A DNA stretch of 64,000 nt. Source: Acetobacteraceae bacterium H6797 (lineage in GTDB: Bacteria > Pseudomonadota > Alphaproteobacteria > Acetobacterales > Acetobacteraceae). The notes under the pieces were generated by a model, which was not told the DNA's origin, did not search any database, and saw only the letters and a list, made by a program, of their open reading frames with translations. Positions within the stretch are counted from its first letter, which is position 1, and each line of letters starts with the position of its first letter. This document shows positions 37,984 to 46,502 of this stretch, piece by piece. The stretch is from assembly GCA_015223225.1 (NCBI GenBank), contig JADFCQ010000002.1:186001-250000 (forward strand), read 5' to 3'. Position numbers and translations under genes: made by a program.

Positions 37984-39669
37984 TTAATCCGCTGCGCCCA
38001 TCTCCGCCGCCGGCTGCACCGCACGCCTGGTGGTGGCCGGCACCGGCAGGCAACGCCAGAGGCTCGGCGCGGCCAGCAGCAGGGCGCAGACCGTCCAGGT
38101 CATGGCCTCGAGATTCACCACATGCTCCCGGACGGCGCTGATCAGCGCCATGGCGGCGAGCGCCCCGCCCGCCCAAAGCTCCGCCCAGCCGCCGGTGCCG
38201 CGCGGCAGGCCGCCCATGGCCCAGCGCGCCAGAACCACCACCAGCGGCACGGCGAAGGTCGGCACGGGAAAGTCGCGATAGCGCGGGTCGAAAAGCAGCA
38301 TGGCCTGCAGCGCCATGGCCGTCCAAAGGAAGAGGAAGGCAAGGTCGTCGAGGGCGAAATCCCGCCAGCGCCGCCAGTCCAGCCCAAGGCGCAGCATGGC
38401 CCGCAGGTTGCGCGTCGCCTGCGCCCCATTCCGCAACGGCTCCACAGCCAAGCCCGATAGCCGCAGCCCCGTCCAGCGCAGCATCAGGGCCGCGAGCCCC
38501 GCCTGCCCCAGCAGGTTCCCCGCCAGCGCCAGGCCAAGATACTCGTCGAGCGCGTAGGGCACCCCGCCGCTCCAGGCGAAAGCCAGCGCATGGCCCAGTG
38601 CCATGGAGAGCAGCGCGAGCCGGACGCCCATCGCCGCCGGGAAGTACCAAACCGTCAGCCCGAAAAGCACGAGCCCCAGCAGCCCGCCCGCCACGGCGTA
38701 ACGAGGCCAGTCCGGCATCTCCACCACGGCGCCGGTCAGGGGGAATTTCTCCGCCCTGTCCGTCGTCCAGAGGCCCCAGGCCGCGCCGACCGTGCCTTCG
38801 TTCTTGTATTTCCACCGCTGGTCGAAAGCCTCGATCCAATTGTAATCCACGCCTTCCGACTGCGCCCAGGCCGTCACCGCGCGCAGGAACCGCGCCTGAT
38901 TGACGCGGGATGGCGCTGAATCCTCCCGCCAGCGGCCCATCGAGGGCCAGCCCACCTCGCCGATCGCCACCGGCTTGTCGGGGAAGAGCGCCTTGATGCG
39001 CGCATAGGCCTCCTTCACATGGGCGAGGGCGACCTCGACATTCGCGGGTTCATCCTCCCAATAAGGAAGGAGATGGATCGTCACGATATCCACATGCCGC
39101 GCCAGCTGCGGGTTCCGGGCCCAGAATTCCCAGACATCGGCATAGGTCACGGGCTGGCGGACGGCCGCCTTCACCCGGTCCAACGCCTCGGCCAGCTTCT
39201 CGACCGGCAGGTCCCGCCGCAGCAGCACTTCATTGCCGACGATGACTCGGTTGATCGTGCCGGGATAGCGGTTCGCCGCTTCGATCAGCGCCTTGAGCTC
39301 CCGCTCGTTGGTGGCGGCATTGCTGCCCAGCCAGGCGCCCTGCCACAGCCCGAGCCCATACTTCTGCGCCAGCGGCGCGATGGGAAAACCGCCCTCGCTG
39401 CTCGCATAGGTGCGGATCGCCCTCACCCGGGGCGCGATCAGGGCGAGATCCGCCTCCGTCTGCGCCTCGGTCGGGAAATGATGGTTGAGCGGCGACTGCT
39501 CGTCGCGGAAGGCCGCGAAGGAGACCGAGGCGATCTTGCCGCCAGGCATGGCCATATCGGCCAGTTGCGGCCGGTTTGGCCACCACCAGGCAAGCCCGCC
39601 CAGCAGGGCGGCGACAACCAGCGTCAGGAGCGCCAATGCCCTGTAGCCATAGGCGGGGTATCTCGACAT
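37984..39669 (-). CDS. GH17-family membrane protein, beta-glucan synthase/hydrolase-like
   Basis: 561 residues: an N-terminal signal anchor (10-28), a GH17 TIM-barrel domain (about 45-310) with acid/base glutamate E147 in VIVGNEVLL and nucleophile E238 in AIGEVGWPSMG, then about eight membrane helices from 320 to 545. GH17 domains attached to a membrane region are known from alphaproteobacterial proteins linked to beta-1,3/1,6-glucan synthesis (NdvC-like). ATG at 39669 with GGAG ten bases upstream. It lacks a GT2 partner in this window, so whether it remodels a glucan made elsewhere is inferred. Divergent from the CoA-binding gene. Confidence 0.83.
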   Translation of the reverse strand: MSRYPAYGYRALALLTLVVAALLGGLAWWWPNRPQLADMAMPGGKIASVSFAAFRDEQSPLNHHFPTEAQTEADLALIAPRVRAIRTYASSEGGFPIAPLAQKYGLGLWQGAWLGSNAATNERELKALIEAANRYPGTINRVIVGNEVLLRRDLPVEKLAEALDRVKAAVRQPVTYADVWEFWARNPQLARHVDIVTIHLLPYWEDEPANVEVALAHVKEAYARIKALFPDKPVAIGEVGWPSMGRWREDSAPSRVNQARFLRAVTAWAQSEGVDYNWIEAFDQRWKYKNEGTVGAAWGLWTTDRAEKFPLTGAVVEMPDWPRYAVAGGLLGLVLFGLTVWYFPAAMGVRLALLSMALGHALAFAWSGGVPYALDEYLGLALAGNLLGQAGLAALMLRWTGLRLSGLAVEPLRNGAQATRNLRAMLRLGLDWRRWRDFALDDLAFLFLWTAMALQAMLLFDPRYRDFPVPTFAVPLVVVLARWAMGGLPRGTGGWAELWAGGALAAMALISAVREHVVNLEAMTWTVCALLLAAPSLWRCLPVPATTRRAVQPAAEMGAAD

Positions 39670-39735
39670 GGCGCGAATTCTCCGGACCATCACGGCCGAT
39701 ACAAGGCAGGATAGAGGCAAAGAAGGTAAGAATTG

Positions 39736-40164
39736 ATGACGATCGACGGGCTGAACGACCAGGATATCCGCCAGTTGCTGACGGGGCTGAAGCGCGTGGC
39801 GCTCGTCGGCGCCTCCAACAAGCCCAACCGCCCCTCCTTCGGCGTGATGGGCTTCCTGCTCTCGCAGGGCATCGACGTCGTGCCGGTGAACCCGGTTCTG
39901 GCCGGGCAGGAAGTGCATGGCAAGACCATCCGCGCGAGCCTCGCCGAGGTCGGGCCGGTCGATATGGTCGATATCTTCCGCCGCAGCGAGGAGGCCGGCG
40001 CGACGGTGGACGAGGCCATCGCGGCCGGGGCCAAAAGCGTCTGGATGCAGCTCGGCGTGGTGGATGAAGCCGCCGCCGCCCGGGCCCGCGAAGCGGGGCT
40101 CGTCGCTGTGATGGATCGCTGCCCGGCCATCGAATGGCCCCGGCTCGGCCTGCCCTCGCGCTAA
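39736..40164 (+). CDS. CoA-binding protein (succinyl-CoA ligase-like domain)
   Basis: 142-residue CoA_binding Rossmann-fold protein (YccU-like). LKRVALVGASNKPNRPSFGV is the nucleotide-binding start, and the later AGAKSVWMQLGVVDEAA and MDRCPAIEW are conserved. ATG at 39736 after AAGG. A small stand-alone protein of unknown physiological function found across proteobacteria. Upstream of DUF2076 by 125 bases; no promoter is obvious there. Confidence 0.88.
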   Translation: MTIDGLNDQDIRQLLTGLKRVALVGASNKPNRPSFGVMGFLLSQGIDVVPVNPVLAGQEVHGKTIRASLAEVGPVDMVDIFRRSEEAGATVDEAIAAGAKSVWMQLGVVDEAAAARAREAGLVAVMDRCPAIEWPRLGLPSR

Positions 40165-40289
40165 GCCCTCATGACGAAACGTCTCACCGACTTGAATCGT
40201 TTATTTGAACAGGCCATGTCGCCAGATACCGGTCGCCGCGCATTTCCGCCGGGAGGGATTCGCGGGCGACGGGTTGGAGATCATCGTCA

Positions 40290-41054
40290 ATGACCGAAGA
40301 AGAACGTCGCATCATCTCGGCCTTCGTGGAACGCCTCGCCGGCGTGTCACAGGCCCGGCCCGCCTCCCCCTGGGGCGGCTCGAGCGTGCCCTCGACCCAG
40401 TCGCGGCCCCCGCTGCCGCCGGTCGATCCGGAGGCCGATGCGCTGATCGCGGAACTCTTCGCCCGCTATCCAGAAGCGCGCTACCGCATCACCCAGACGG
40501 CCTTCGTGCAGGAGAATGCCCTCGTCCAGGCGCAGAACCGCATCCAGGACCTGGAGTGGCAGCTCGAGAATGCCCAGGCCCAGGCGCAGCAGGCCCAGCA
40601 GGCCGCGCCCCAGCGTGGCGGCCTCTTCGGCGGCATGTTCGGCGGCGGCAATCGCCCGCAGCCGGGCCCCATGCCGATGAGCCCGCGGCCCCAGCCCGTG
40701 CAGCCGCCGATGGGCTATGCCCCGATGCAGAGCAGCGGCCCGGGCTTCCTCGGCTCCGCCCTCACCACCGCCGCCGGCGTCGCGGGCGGCATGGTCATGG
40801 GCAATATGCTCATGAACATGTTCTCGGGCCATCACGGCGCCGCCGAGGCTGCCTCGGCCGCGACGAGCACCGCCAGCGGCTTCGGCCAGGAAGCGGTCAG
40901 CCCCTGGACCAATCCTGGCGGCACCGACCAGTCCGCGCAGAACCAGGACGCGACGCCGACCTCGTGGGACGATGCGAGCAGCCAGGACGCCTATCCGGAT
41001 GACGCCGCCTATGATGCCGGCGCCGACGACGCTGGCTGGGACGATGACGTCTGA
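40290..41054 (+). CDS. DUF2076 domain protein
   Basis: 254 residues. The N-terminal MTEEERRIISAFVERL is the family start, followed by a Gln-rich coiled coil (about 75-110), a Gly/Met/Pro-rich middle with GGLFGGMFGGG, and an acidic Asp-rich tail (DDAGWDDDV). Annotated in databases as a periplasmic ligand-binding sensor-like protein, but no signal peptide is visible here. ATG at 40290 with TGGAGA upstream. Followed by a strong bidirectional terminator. Confidence 0.85.
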   Translation: MTEEERRIISAFVERLAGVSQARPASPWGGSSVPSTQSRPPLPPVDPEADALIAELFARYPEARYRITQTAFVQENALVQAQNRIQDLEWQLENAQAQAQQAQQAAPQRGGLFGGMFGGGNRPQPGPMPMSPRPQPVQPPMGYAPMQSSGPGFLGSALTTAAGVAGGMVMGNMLMNMFSGHHGAAEAASAATSTASGFGQEAVSPWTNPGGTDQSAQNQDATPTSWDDASSQDAYPDDAAYDAGADDAGWDDDV

Positions 41055-41077
41055 TCGTCCTTAGACCGTGAATGCAG

Positions 41078-41107
41078 GAAGGGCGGGCCAGCGATGGCCC
41101 GCCCTTC
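41078..41107. terminator. Bidirectional terminator between DUF2076 gene and ribA
   Basis: A perfect 12-bp stem (41078-41089 with 41096-41107) around AGCGAT, followed on the plus strand by TCGTTTCTCTT. It sits between the convergent DUF2076 and ribA genes. Confidence 0.85.
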
Positions 41108-41137
41108 TCGTTTCTCTTATTCGGTCAGCGGAGACGG

Positions 41138-42403
41138 TCAGGCCAGCAGATGGCCGAAACGCTGCGCCTTGGTCTGCAGATAGGCGTCGTTCACGCCATT
41201 GGCCGCGAATTGGTGCTGCACCCGGTCCACCACCTCCACACCGCAGGCGGCGAGGCCCGCGACCTTGTCGGGGTTGTTGGTCAGCAGGCGGATGCGCGGC
41301 ACGTTCAGCGCAGCCAGCATGGTCGCGGCCACCATGAAATTGCGCTCGTCGGCGCCATAGCCGAGGGCGCGGTTGGCATCGAGCGTATCAAGCCCCTGAT
41401 CCTGCAGCGTATAGGCGCGGAGCTTATTCACCAGGCCGATGCCCCGCCCCTCCTGCGCGAGATAGAGCAGCACGCCGCCGCCCTCCTCCTTCGCCATGCG
41501 GGCAATGGCACCGCGCAGCTGCGGGCCGCAATCGCAGCGCAGACTGCCCAGGAGATCGCCGGTGAAGCATTCGGAATGGGCGCGTGCGAGCGGCGCGCCG
41601 CCCTTCTCCGCAAAGCCAATCGGGTCGCCCACCAGGATCGCCAGATGCTCGATCCCGCCATCGGCCGCGCGGAAAGCGACGATCCGAGCCTCCGGCGCAT
41701 CCTCCAGCGGCACCCGCGCCTCGGCGACGCGGGCGAGGCTCGCGGCGGCACTCAGCGGATAGGCCAGCACATCGGCCTCGCTGACCGAGACGATGTCCAG
41801 CCGCGCCAGCGCCGCCGTGCTGGCGGGCGCCGCGACCAGGGCCGGCAGCAGCCGGCCGATCTTGGCGAGGTTCAGCGCCGCATCCGCCCCGGCGGGCGCC
41901 ATGGCCAGCCGCGTCTCGCCCGAGGGCGGCAGCAGGGCCTCGATCACCGGATCGGCGAAAGCACGCAGGGCCTCAGGCGCCAGCAGCGCGCGCGGCAGCA
42001 GCATGGCGACGGCCTCTTCCTCCACCGGCGTGGCGAGCGCAGGCGCCGTCGCATGGCGCAGCGCGGCCGCGCGCGCCGGGGCGAGCAGCAGGACGGGCGG
42101 CGACAGGGCAGCCGTACCCAGCTCGGCGAGCCCTCGCGCACCAACCGTTTCAGCGGCCGCGAGGATCAGGCCGCCTTCCGGGCGCGTCAGCATCACGGGC
42201 GTCCCACGCCGCAGCTCGCTCACCGCGCGATGGACCGCACGCATGGCCAGCGCCCGCGCGTCGGGGAGCGTTTCAGCAGGAATCATCGAGGGAACAACCG
42301 TCGAAGGGGAAATCGTCGGGGCTGGCTGGCCGGAAGTCGGTTGGCCAGGAGCCGGCTGGTCAGAGGCCAGGGGGGTCAATCCATCCATTCCTGTGCATTC
42401 CAT
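41138..42403 (-). CDS. ribA: GTP cyclohydrolase II with degenerate N-terminal DHBP-synthase-like region
   Basis: 421 residues as drawn. The C-terminal part (about 225-421) is a complete GTP cyclohydrolase II, the first committed step of riboflavin synthesis: zinc ligands C279, C290 and C292 in HSECFTGDLLGSLRCDCG, QEGRGIGL, and LLTNNPDK. Residues about 50-225 align in pattern with 3,4-dihydroxybutanone-4-phosphate synthase (AVSELRRGTPVML, LILAAAETV) but lack its acidic DDEDRENE cluster, so that domain is probably inactive. The first 40 residues are a Pro/Gln/Ser repeat and the true start may be M40 (42286) or M6. No FMN riboswitch was found upstream. Confidence 0.9.
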   Translation of the reverse strand: MECTGMDGLTPLASDQPAPGQPTSGQPAPTISPSTVVPSMIPAETLPDARALAMRAVHRAVSELRRGTPVMLTRPEGGLILAAAETVGARGLAELGTAALSPPVLLLAPARAAALRHATAPALATPVEEEAVAMLLPRALLAPEALRAFADPVIEALLPPSGETRLAMAPAGADAALNLAKIGRLLPALVAAPASTAALARLDIVSVSEADVLAYPLSAAASLARVAEARVPLEDAPEARIVAFRAADGGIEHLAILVGDPIGFAEKGGAPLARAHSECFTGDLLGSLRCDCGPQLRGAIARMAKEEGGGVLLYLAQEGRGIGLVNKLRAYTLQDQGLDTLDANRALGYGADERNFMVAATMLAALNVPRIRLLTNNPDKVAGLAACGVEVVDRVQHQFAANGVNDAYLQTKAQRFGHLLA

Positions 42404-42692
42404 CTACCGTGCTGACGACGCTCTTCCCACCTGTCAACTCTGGCGGTGGCGAGGCCTTCTTCTCCACGCAGAACGGGCGAGGCCTTCTTTGGACCACGGC
42501 GCCGTGAACACATATCGGCGAGCACTGGGCGAATTTCTTCAAGATCGTTCAACCGTTGACTGTGCTGCCGCGCTTGCAGACTTGCCCGGAGGCTATAGCG
42601 CGGGCACCATGGCATCACGGCGGTTTTAACCTAGTGACGGTCCGGTGGTTTTCCCACCCCCGGGACGATCCGAAGATATAGCGGGAGTGCGC

Positions 42693-43409
42693 ATGTCCGG
42701 CCCCCGGCCGATTTTGATCGTCGATGACGACGCCGCCCTTCGCGCCACGCTGATGGAACAGCTGGCGATCGATGGGGAATTCGCGCCTGCGGAAGCGGGC
42801 GATATCGCTGAGGCCGAGCGTATCCTTGGCGAGGATAATGCCCGGTTCGACGCTGTTTTGCTCGACCTTGGCCTGCCCGATGGTGACGGGCGGGAGTTCT
42901 GCGCGCAACTGCGACGGCAGGGCATCCGCTTGCCGATTCTGATGCTGACGGGCGCCGATGCGGAAGCCGATATCGTCAAGGGTCTCGATTCCGGGGCCAA
43001 TGACTATATCGCCAAGCCGTTCCGGCTGAACGAGCTGCTGGCGCGCCTGCGCGCCCAGCTCCGAGTCTTCGACAATAGCGAGGACGCGGTTTTCGTCATC
43101 GGGCCCTATACCTTCCGCCCTTCGGCCAAGCTCCTGCTCGAACAGGCGCGCAACCGGAAGATCCGTCTGACGGAGAAGGAAGCCGCGATTCTGAAGTTCC
43201 TGTACCGCGCGGGCGGCAAGCCCGTGGCGCGCCAGGTGCTGCTGAACGAGGTCTGGGGCTATAACGCCGCGGTGACGACCCATACGCTGGAGACGCATAT
43301 CTACCGCCTCCGGCAGAAGATCGAGCCCGATCCGGCCTCGGCCCGCCTCCTCCTCACCGAGGGCGGCGGCTACCGGCTGGACCCGATGGCCAGCATGGTC
43401 GCGGCATAA
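42693..43409 (+). CDS. OmpR/PhoB-family response regulator
   Basis: 238 residues from ATG at 42693, with GGGAG upstream. N-terminal receiver domain with acidic pocket D11-D13, phosphoacceptor D58 in VLLDLGLPDGDG, and lysine in IAKPFRLNE. The C-terminal winged helix has TEKEAAILKFLYRAGG and THTLETHIYRLRQKIEP. The effector sequence is very like the conserved alphaproteobacterial regulator CenR of envelope homeostasis, but the call rests on recall, so no symbol is given. No histidine kinase gene is adjacent. The 289 bases between the ribA start and this gene hold the divergent promoters, with nothing further recognised. A classic terminator follows. Confidence 0.87.
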   Translation: MSGPRPILIVDDDAALRATLMEQLAIDGEFAPAEAGDIAEAERILGEDNARFDAVLLDLGLPDGDGREFCAQLRRQGIRLPILMLTGADAEADIVKGLDSGANDYIAKPFRLNELLARLRAQLRVFDNSEDAVFVIGPYTFRPSAKLLLEQARNRKIRLTEKEAAILKFLYRAGGKPVARQVLLNEVWGYNAAVTTHTLETHIYRLRQKIEPDPASARLLLTEGGGYRLDPMASMVAA

Positions 43410-43415
43410 AAAGCA

Positions 43416-43443
43416 GGGGAAGCCTTCCGGCTTCCCCTTTTTT
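43416..43443 (+). terminator. Rho-independent terminator after the response regulator
   Basis: GGGGAAGCC at 43416-43424 pairs with GGCTTCCCC at 43429-43437 around TTCC and is followed by six T residues. It begins seven bases beyond the stop. Confidence 0.93.
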
Positions 43444-43454
43444 ATGCGTGTTAT

Positions 43455-43550
43455 TTTGCCCTCAGGCGCCGGGCGGCCGCATCCGCGGCCTTGGCTTTCG
43501 CCGGACAACCGGCGGCGCCCTTCGGACTTACGGAGCGGCGAGCCGCTCCG
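43455..43550. repeat. Dispersed palindromic repeat, copy B
   Basis: Begins TTTGCCCTCAGGCGCCGGGC, contains CCGCGGCC-TTGGCT and CCGGCGGCGCCC, and ends in the stem 43531-43538/43543-43550 around CGAG. It aligns with copy A at 24117-24215. It fills the gap between the response-regulator terminator and the 3' end of the nitroreductase gene. Confidence 0.7.
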
Positions 43551-43559
43551 CCCCTCAAA

Positions 43560-44150
43560 TCACTCGAAGCGCGCCGCCTCGTCGAAGGACAGGCGCGGCA
43601 GGCGCTCGAAGACGCCCGAGGGGTCGCCATAGCCGAGATTGACCAGGAAGTTCGACTTCCAGGTCGTGCCGGCGAAGAAGGCCTCATCCACCTTGGCATT
43701 GTCGAAGCCGCTCATGGCGCCCGTATCCAGGCCCACCGCACGGGCGGCCAGGATCAGATAGGCGCCCTGCAGCGTCCCGTTCCGGAAGGCCGTCACTTCG
43801 GCCAGCTTCTCGCTGCTGGTGAACCAGGACTTGGCATCGGCATGCGGGAAGAGCTGCGGCAGCTTCTCATAGAAGGCCGCGTCATGGGCGACGATGGCGG
43901 TGACCGGCGCGCTCATGGTCTTGGCCAGGTTGCCCGACGAGAGGGCTGGCTTCAGCTTCTCCTTGCCTTCCGGCGTCCGGATGAAGACGAATCGGGCCGG
44001 GCTGGCATTGGCGCTGGTCGGGCCGAACTTCAGCAGGTCATAGAGTTCGTGGATCTTCGAGTCGGGCACCGGCGTATCCAGCCACTTGTTCTGGGTGCGG
44101 GCGGTGAGGAAGAGCTGGTCCAGCGCCTCGGCGCTCAGGGAATCGGCCAT
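43560..44150 (-). CDS. rutE: Nitroreductase family, malonic semialdehyde reductase (RutE/YdfG)-like
   Basis: 196-residue flavin (FMN) oxidoreductase. The sequence follows RutE, the reductase proposed for 3-hydroxypropionate formation in the Rut pyrimidine pathway: [35 protein letters not shown], and [19 protein letters not shown]. No other rut genes are present here, so pyrimidine use is not implied and the protein may be a general aldehyde/quinone reductase. It lies opposite the response-regulator gene and 137 bases from the divergent YkuD gene. Confidence 0.85.
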   Translation of the reverse strand: MADSLSAEALDQLFLTARTQNKWLDTPVPDSKIHELYDLLKFGPTSANASPARFVFIRTPEGKEKLKPALSSGNLAKTMSAPVTAIVAHDAAFYEKLPQLFPHADAKSWFTSSEKLAEVTAFRNGTLQGAYLILAARAVGLDTGAMSGFDNAKVDEAFFAGTTWKSNFLVNLGYGDPSGVFERLPRLSFDEAARFE

Positions 44151-44287
44151 TGTAAGGTCTCCGGTAGAGATTGGTTGGGCCCATCATGCGCCGATCTCGC
44201 GCCCGCGAAAGAGCCGATGGCGTGATGGCGCCCATTCACCATTCAAATGAGCACCATTGACCCGGCGGCCAAGGCACCGAGCCGGGC

Positions 44288-44845
44288 ATGACCGCCGACC
44301 GCCTGCCCGCTATCCTGCGCATCATGACGAGCCTGCTCACCGCCCGCCTCCTTCCCGGCGCCTCTCCCACCGAGGGCCTTCTCGCCATCGGCGCCGAGCG
44401 CTTCCGCTGCGCCATCGGCAAGGGCGGCATCCGCGAGGATAAGAGCGAGGGCGACGGCGCCACGCCGCGCGGTCTCCTCTCCCTCCGCCGCCTGCTCTAT
44501 CGCGCCGATCGGGGCGCTCCGCCGCCGAATCCGGGCCACCTCCGGCTGGAACCCATCGCGCCCAGCGACGGCTGGTGCGATGACCCGTCGAGCCCCGCCT
44601 ATAATACGCAGATCGCCCTGCCCCACCCCGCCCGGCACGAGAAGCTATGGCGGGAGGACGGGGTCTATGACCTCATCGGCGTGCTCGGCTGGAATGACGC
44701 GCCGGTGCAGCGTGGCCGCGGCAGCGCCATCTTCCTCCATGTCGCCCGGCCCGATTACGCGCCGACGGAAGGCTGCATCGCCCTGTCGATGCGCGATCTC
44801 CACGCCTGCCTGCGCCTCGGCCTGGGGGCCATCGCCGTGCCGTGA
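44288..44845 (+). CDS. YkuD-family L,D-transpeptidase-like protein without signal peptide
   Basis: 185 residues from ATG at 44288; ATG at 44324 is an alternative. The YkuD active site is intact: H151 in LHVARPDYAPTEGC and C163 in EGCIALSMRDL. No signal peptide or membrane helix is seen, which is odd for an enzyme acting on peptidoglycan in the periplasm. It may be exported another way or act on a cytoplasmic substrate. Neighbour coxC begins 121 bases downstream with its own ribosome-binding site. Confidence 0.85.
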   Translation: MTADRLPAILRIMTSLLTARLLPGASPTEGLLAIGAERFRCAIGKGGIREDKSEGDGATPRGLLSLRRLLYRADRGAPPPNPGHLRLEPIAPSDGWCDDPSSPAYNTQIALPHPARHEKLWREDGVYDLIGVLGWNDAPVQRGRGSAIFLHVARPDYAPTEGCIALSMRDLHACLRLGLGAIAVP

Positions 44846-44966
44846 CGGCATCGAGCATGGATGAAGGCCGGATTCGGGCGCTTCTCGCTTGAACGGCCAG
44901 CGAAATTAGGGATTGATGGCGGAACAAGAAGCGTCGCCAAGGCGCGCCAACAGTCCAGGATCAGCA

Positions 44967-45821
44967 ATGGCCAGCTCGAGCACGGCGGTAACGACCGCCG
45001 ACCCCGCGCCTCCCCATAAGCATCCCTATCATCTCGTCGACCCGTCGCCATGGCCGCTGCTGGGCGCCTTCGGGGCCGGCACGCTGGTCTTCGGCCTGAT
45101 CCTGATGGGTCATTACGGCATCCACTGGGTCGTGGGCCTCGGCGCCGTCTGGATCATCACCTGCATGGCCCTCTGGTGGCGCGACGTGGTGCGGGAATCG
45201 CGTACACCCGGCTTGCATACGGCCGTCGTCCGCCTCGGCCTGCGCTACGGGATGATGCTCTTCATCGCCTCGGAGGTGATGTTCTTCGTCGCCTTCTTCT
45301 GGGCCTATTTCCACTTCGCGCTCTATCCCGAACACGTCTCGGGCGCGGAGAAGGCGATCTGGCCGCCGGCCGGCATCCATACCTTCGACCCCTGGCACCT
45401 GCCCTTCCTCAATACGATGATCCTGCTTCTCTCGGGCTGCACGGTCACCTGGGCGCATCACGCCCTGATCGAGGGCGATCGCAAGGGCATGCTGCAGGGC
45501 CTGGCGCTGACGGTGCTGCTCGGCTTTTCCTTCACCTTCTTCCAGGTGGTGGAATACGCGGCGGCGCCCTTCCCCTTCGCGGGCGGCGGCGTCTATCCCT
45601 CGGTCTTCTTCCTGGCCACGGGCTTCCACGGCTTCCACGTCATCGTCGGCACGCTCTTCCTCGCCGTCTGCCTCTACCGTGCCTATAAGGGCCATTTCAG
45701 CCCGCAGCGGCATTTCGGCTTCGAGGCCGCCGCCTGGTACTGGCATTTCGTCGACGTGGTGTGGCTCTTCCTCTTCGTCGCGATCTACTGGCTCGGCGCG
45801 GGCGTGATCGCCGAGCACTGA
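44967..45821 (+). CDS. coxC: Cytochrome c oxidase subunit III
   Basis: 284 residues with seven membrane helices. Family motifs are clear: HPYHLVDPSPWPLLGAFGA, IASEVMFFVAFFWAYFHFAL with the conserved glutamate, TVTWAHHALIEGD, GFHGFHVIVGT and WYWHFVDVVWLFLFVAIY. ATG at 44967 follows AGGA. A short Ser/Ala/Thr N-terminal extension precedes the core. It stands alone: subunits I and II and the assembly factors are not within this window, whereas coxC usually closes a coxBA-ctaB-ctaG cluster. Confidence 0.95.
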   Translation: MASSSTAVTTADPAPPHKHPYHLVDPSPWPLLGAFGAGTLVFGLILMGHYGIHWVVGLGAVWIITCMALWWRDVVRESRTPGLHTAVVRLGLRYGMMLFIASEVMFFVAFFWAYFHFALYPEHVSGAEKAIWPPAGIHTFDPWHLPFLNTMILLLSGCTVTWAHHALIEGDRKGMLQGLALTVLLGFSFTFFQVVEYAAAPFPFAGGGVYPSVFFLATGFHGFHVIVGTLFLAVCLYRAYKGHFSPQRHFGFEAAAWYWHFVDVVWLFLFVAIYWLGAGVIAEH

Positions 45822-45838
45822 CCAGCGGCTAAGCGCGA

Positions 45839-46447
45839 CTAGCGATGATTGACGGCGACCAGATAGGTCGCCGTTTCTTCATCCGAGGGGTTCTCGAAGG
45901 CGCAATCCATCGGGTGGGAAAGGTCCCGCGCGAAACAATCGCCCGGCTCCATCCGGTGCCGGCGCCCCGCCTCGACGAAATCCAGCCGCCCGCTGATCAG
46001 CCAGATCGTATGCGCCCGCATCGGCTCGTAGGAACTGGCAGGAAAAGGCACCTTCGCCCCCGGCGGCAGTTCCACCAGCGTCAGCTCCGGGTCGAGCCCG
46101 CCCGGCGTCAGGGCGCGGCGGCGATAGCCGGTGCCGGGGTCGCGCCAGAGCGGCTGGTCTGCCACACGCAGCATCCGGCTGGCGGAAAGCGCCGCATCGG
46201 CCTCCACGCGCGCCAGCAGCCCGGACATGGTCAGGCCCAGCGCGCCGGAAAGACGGCCCAGCAACGCCGCCGTGGGGCTCGCCTCGGCCCGCTCCACCCG
46301 GCTGATCATGGCGCGGGACACGCCCGAACGCTCCGCCAGCTCCGCGATGGACCAGCCATGCCCTTCCCGCTCCGCCTTCAGCCGAGCGGCCAGACTTTGG
46401 GCGAAAGCATCGGCCGTGCTGTCGGATTCATCCATCATGGTAGACAT
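45839..46447 (-). CDS. XRE-family regulator with C-terminal cupin
   Basis: 202 residues from the ATG at 46447 (TTG three codons earlier and ATG at 46438 are alternatives). An N-terminal helix-turn-helix (about 18-70: WSIAELAERSGVSRAMISRV) is joined to a C-terminal cupin barrel (about 120-195, with HTIWLISGRLDF). This architecture is common among regulators of small-molecule catabolism. It is divergent from the GNAT gene across 55 bases, so it probably controls that gene and itself. Confidence 0.9.
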   Translation of the reverse strand: MSTMMDESDSTADAFAQSLAARLKAEREGHGWSIAELAERSGVSRAMISRVERAEASPTAALLGRLSGALGLTMSGLLARVEADAALSASRMLRVADQPLWRDPGTGYRRRALTPGGLDPELTLVELPPGAKVPFPASSYEPMRAHTIWLISGRLDFVEAGRRHRMEPGDCFARDLSHPMDCAFENPSDEETATYLVAVNHR

Positions 46448-46502
46448 GAACGCCAATATAATGGACTGTGCGAGCTAACGCTACCGATCATAAGGCGCTG
46501 GC

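Noticed and set aside
42404..42692. FMN riboswitch upstream of ribA
   Set aside because: The conserved RFN element blocks were not found on the minus strand in this stretch.
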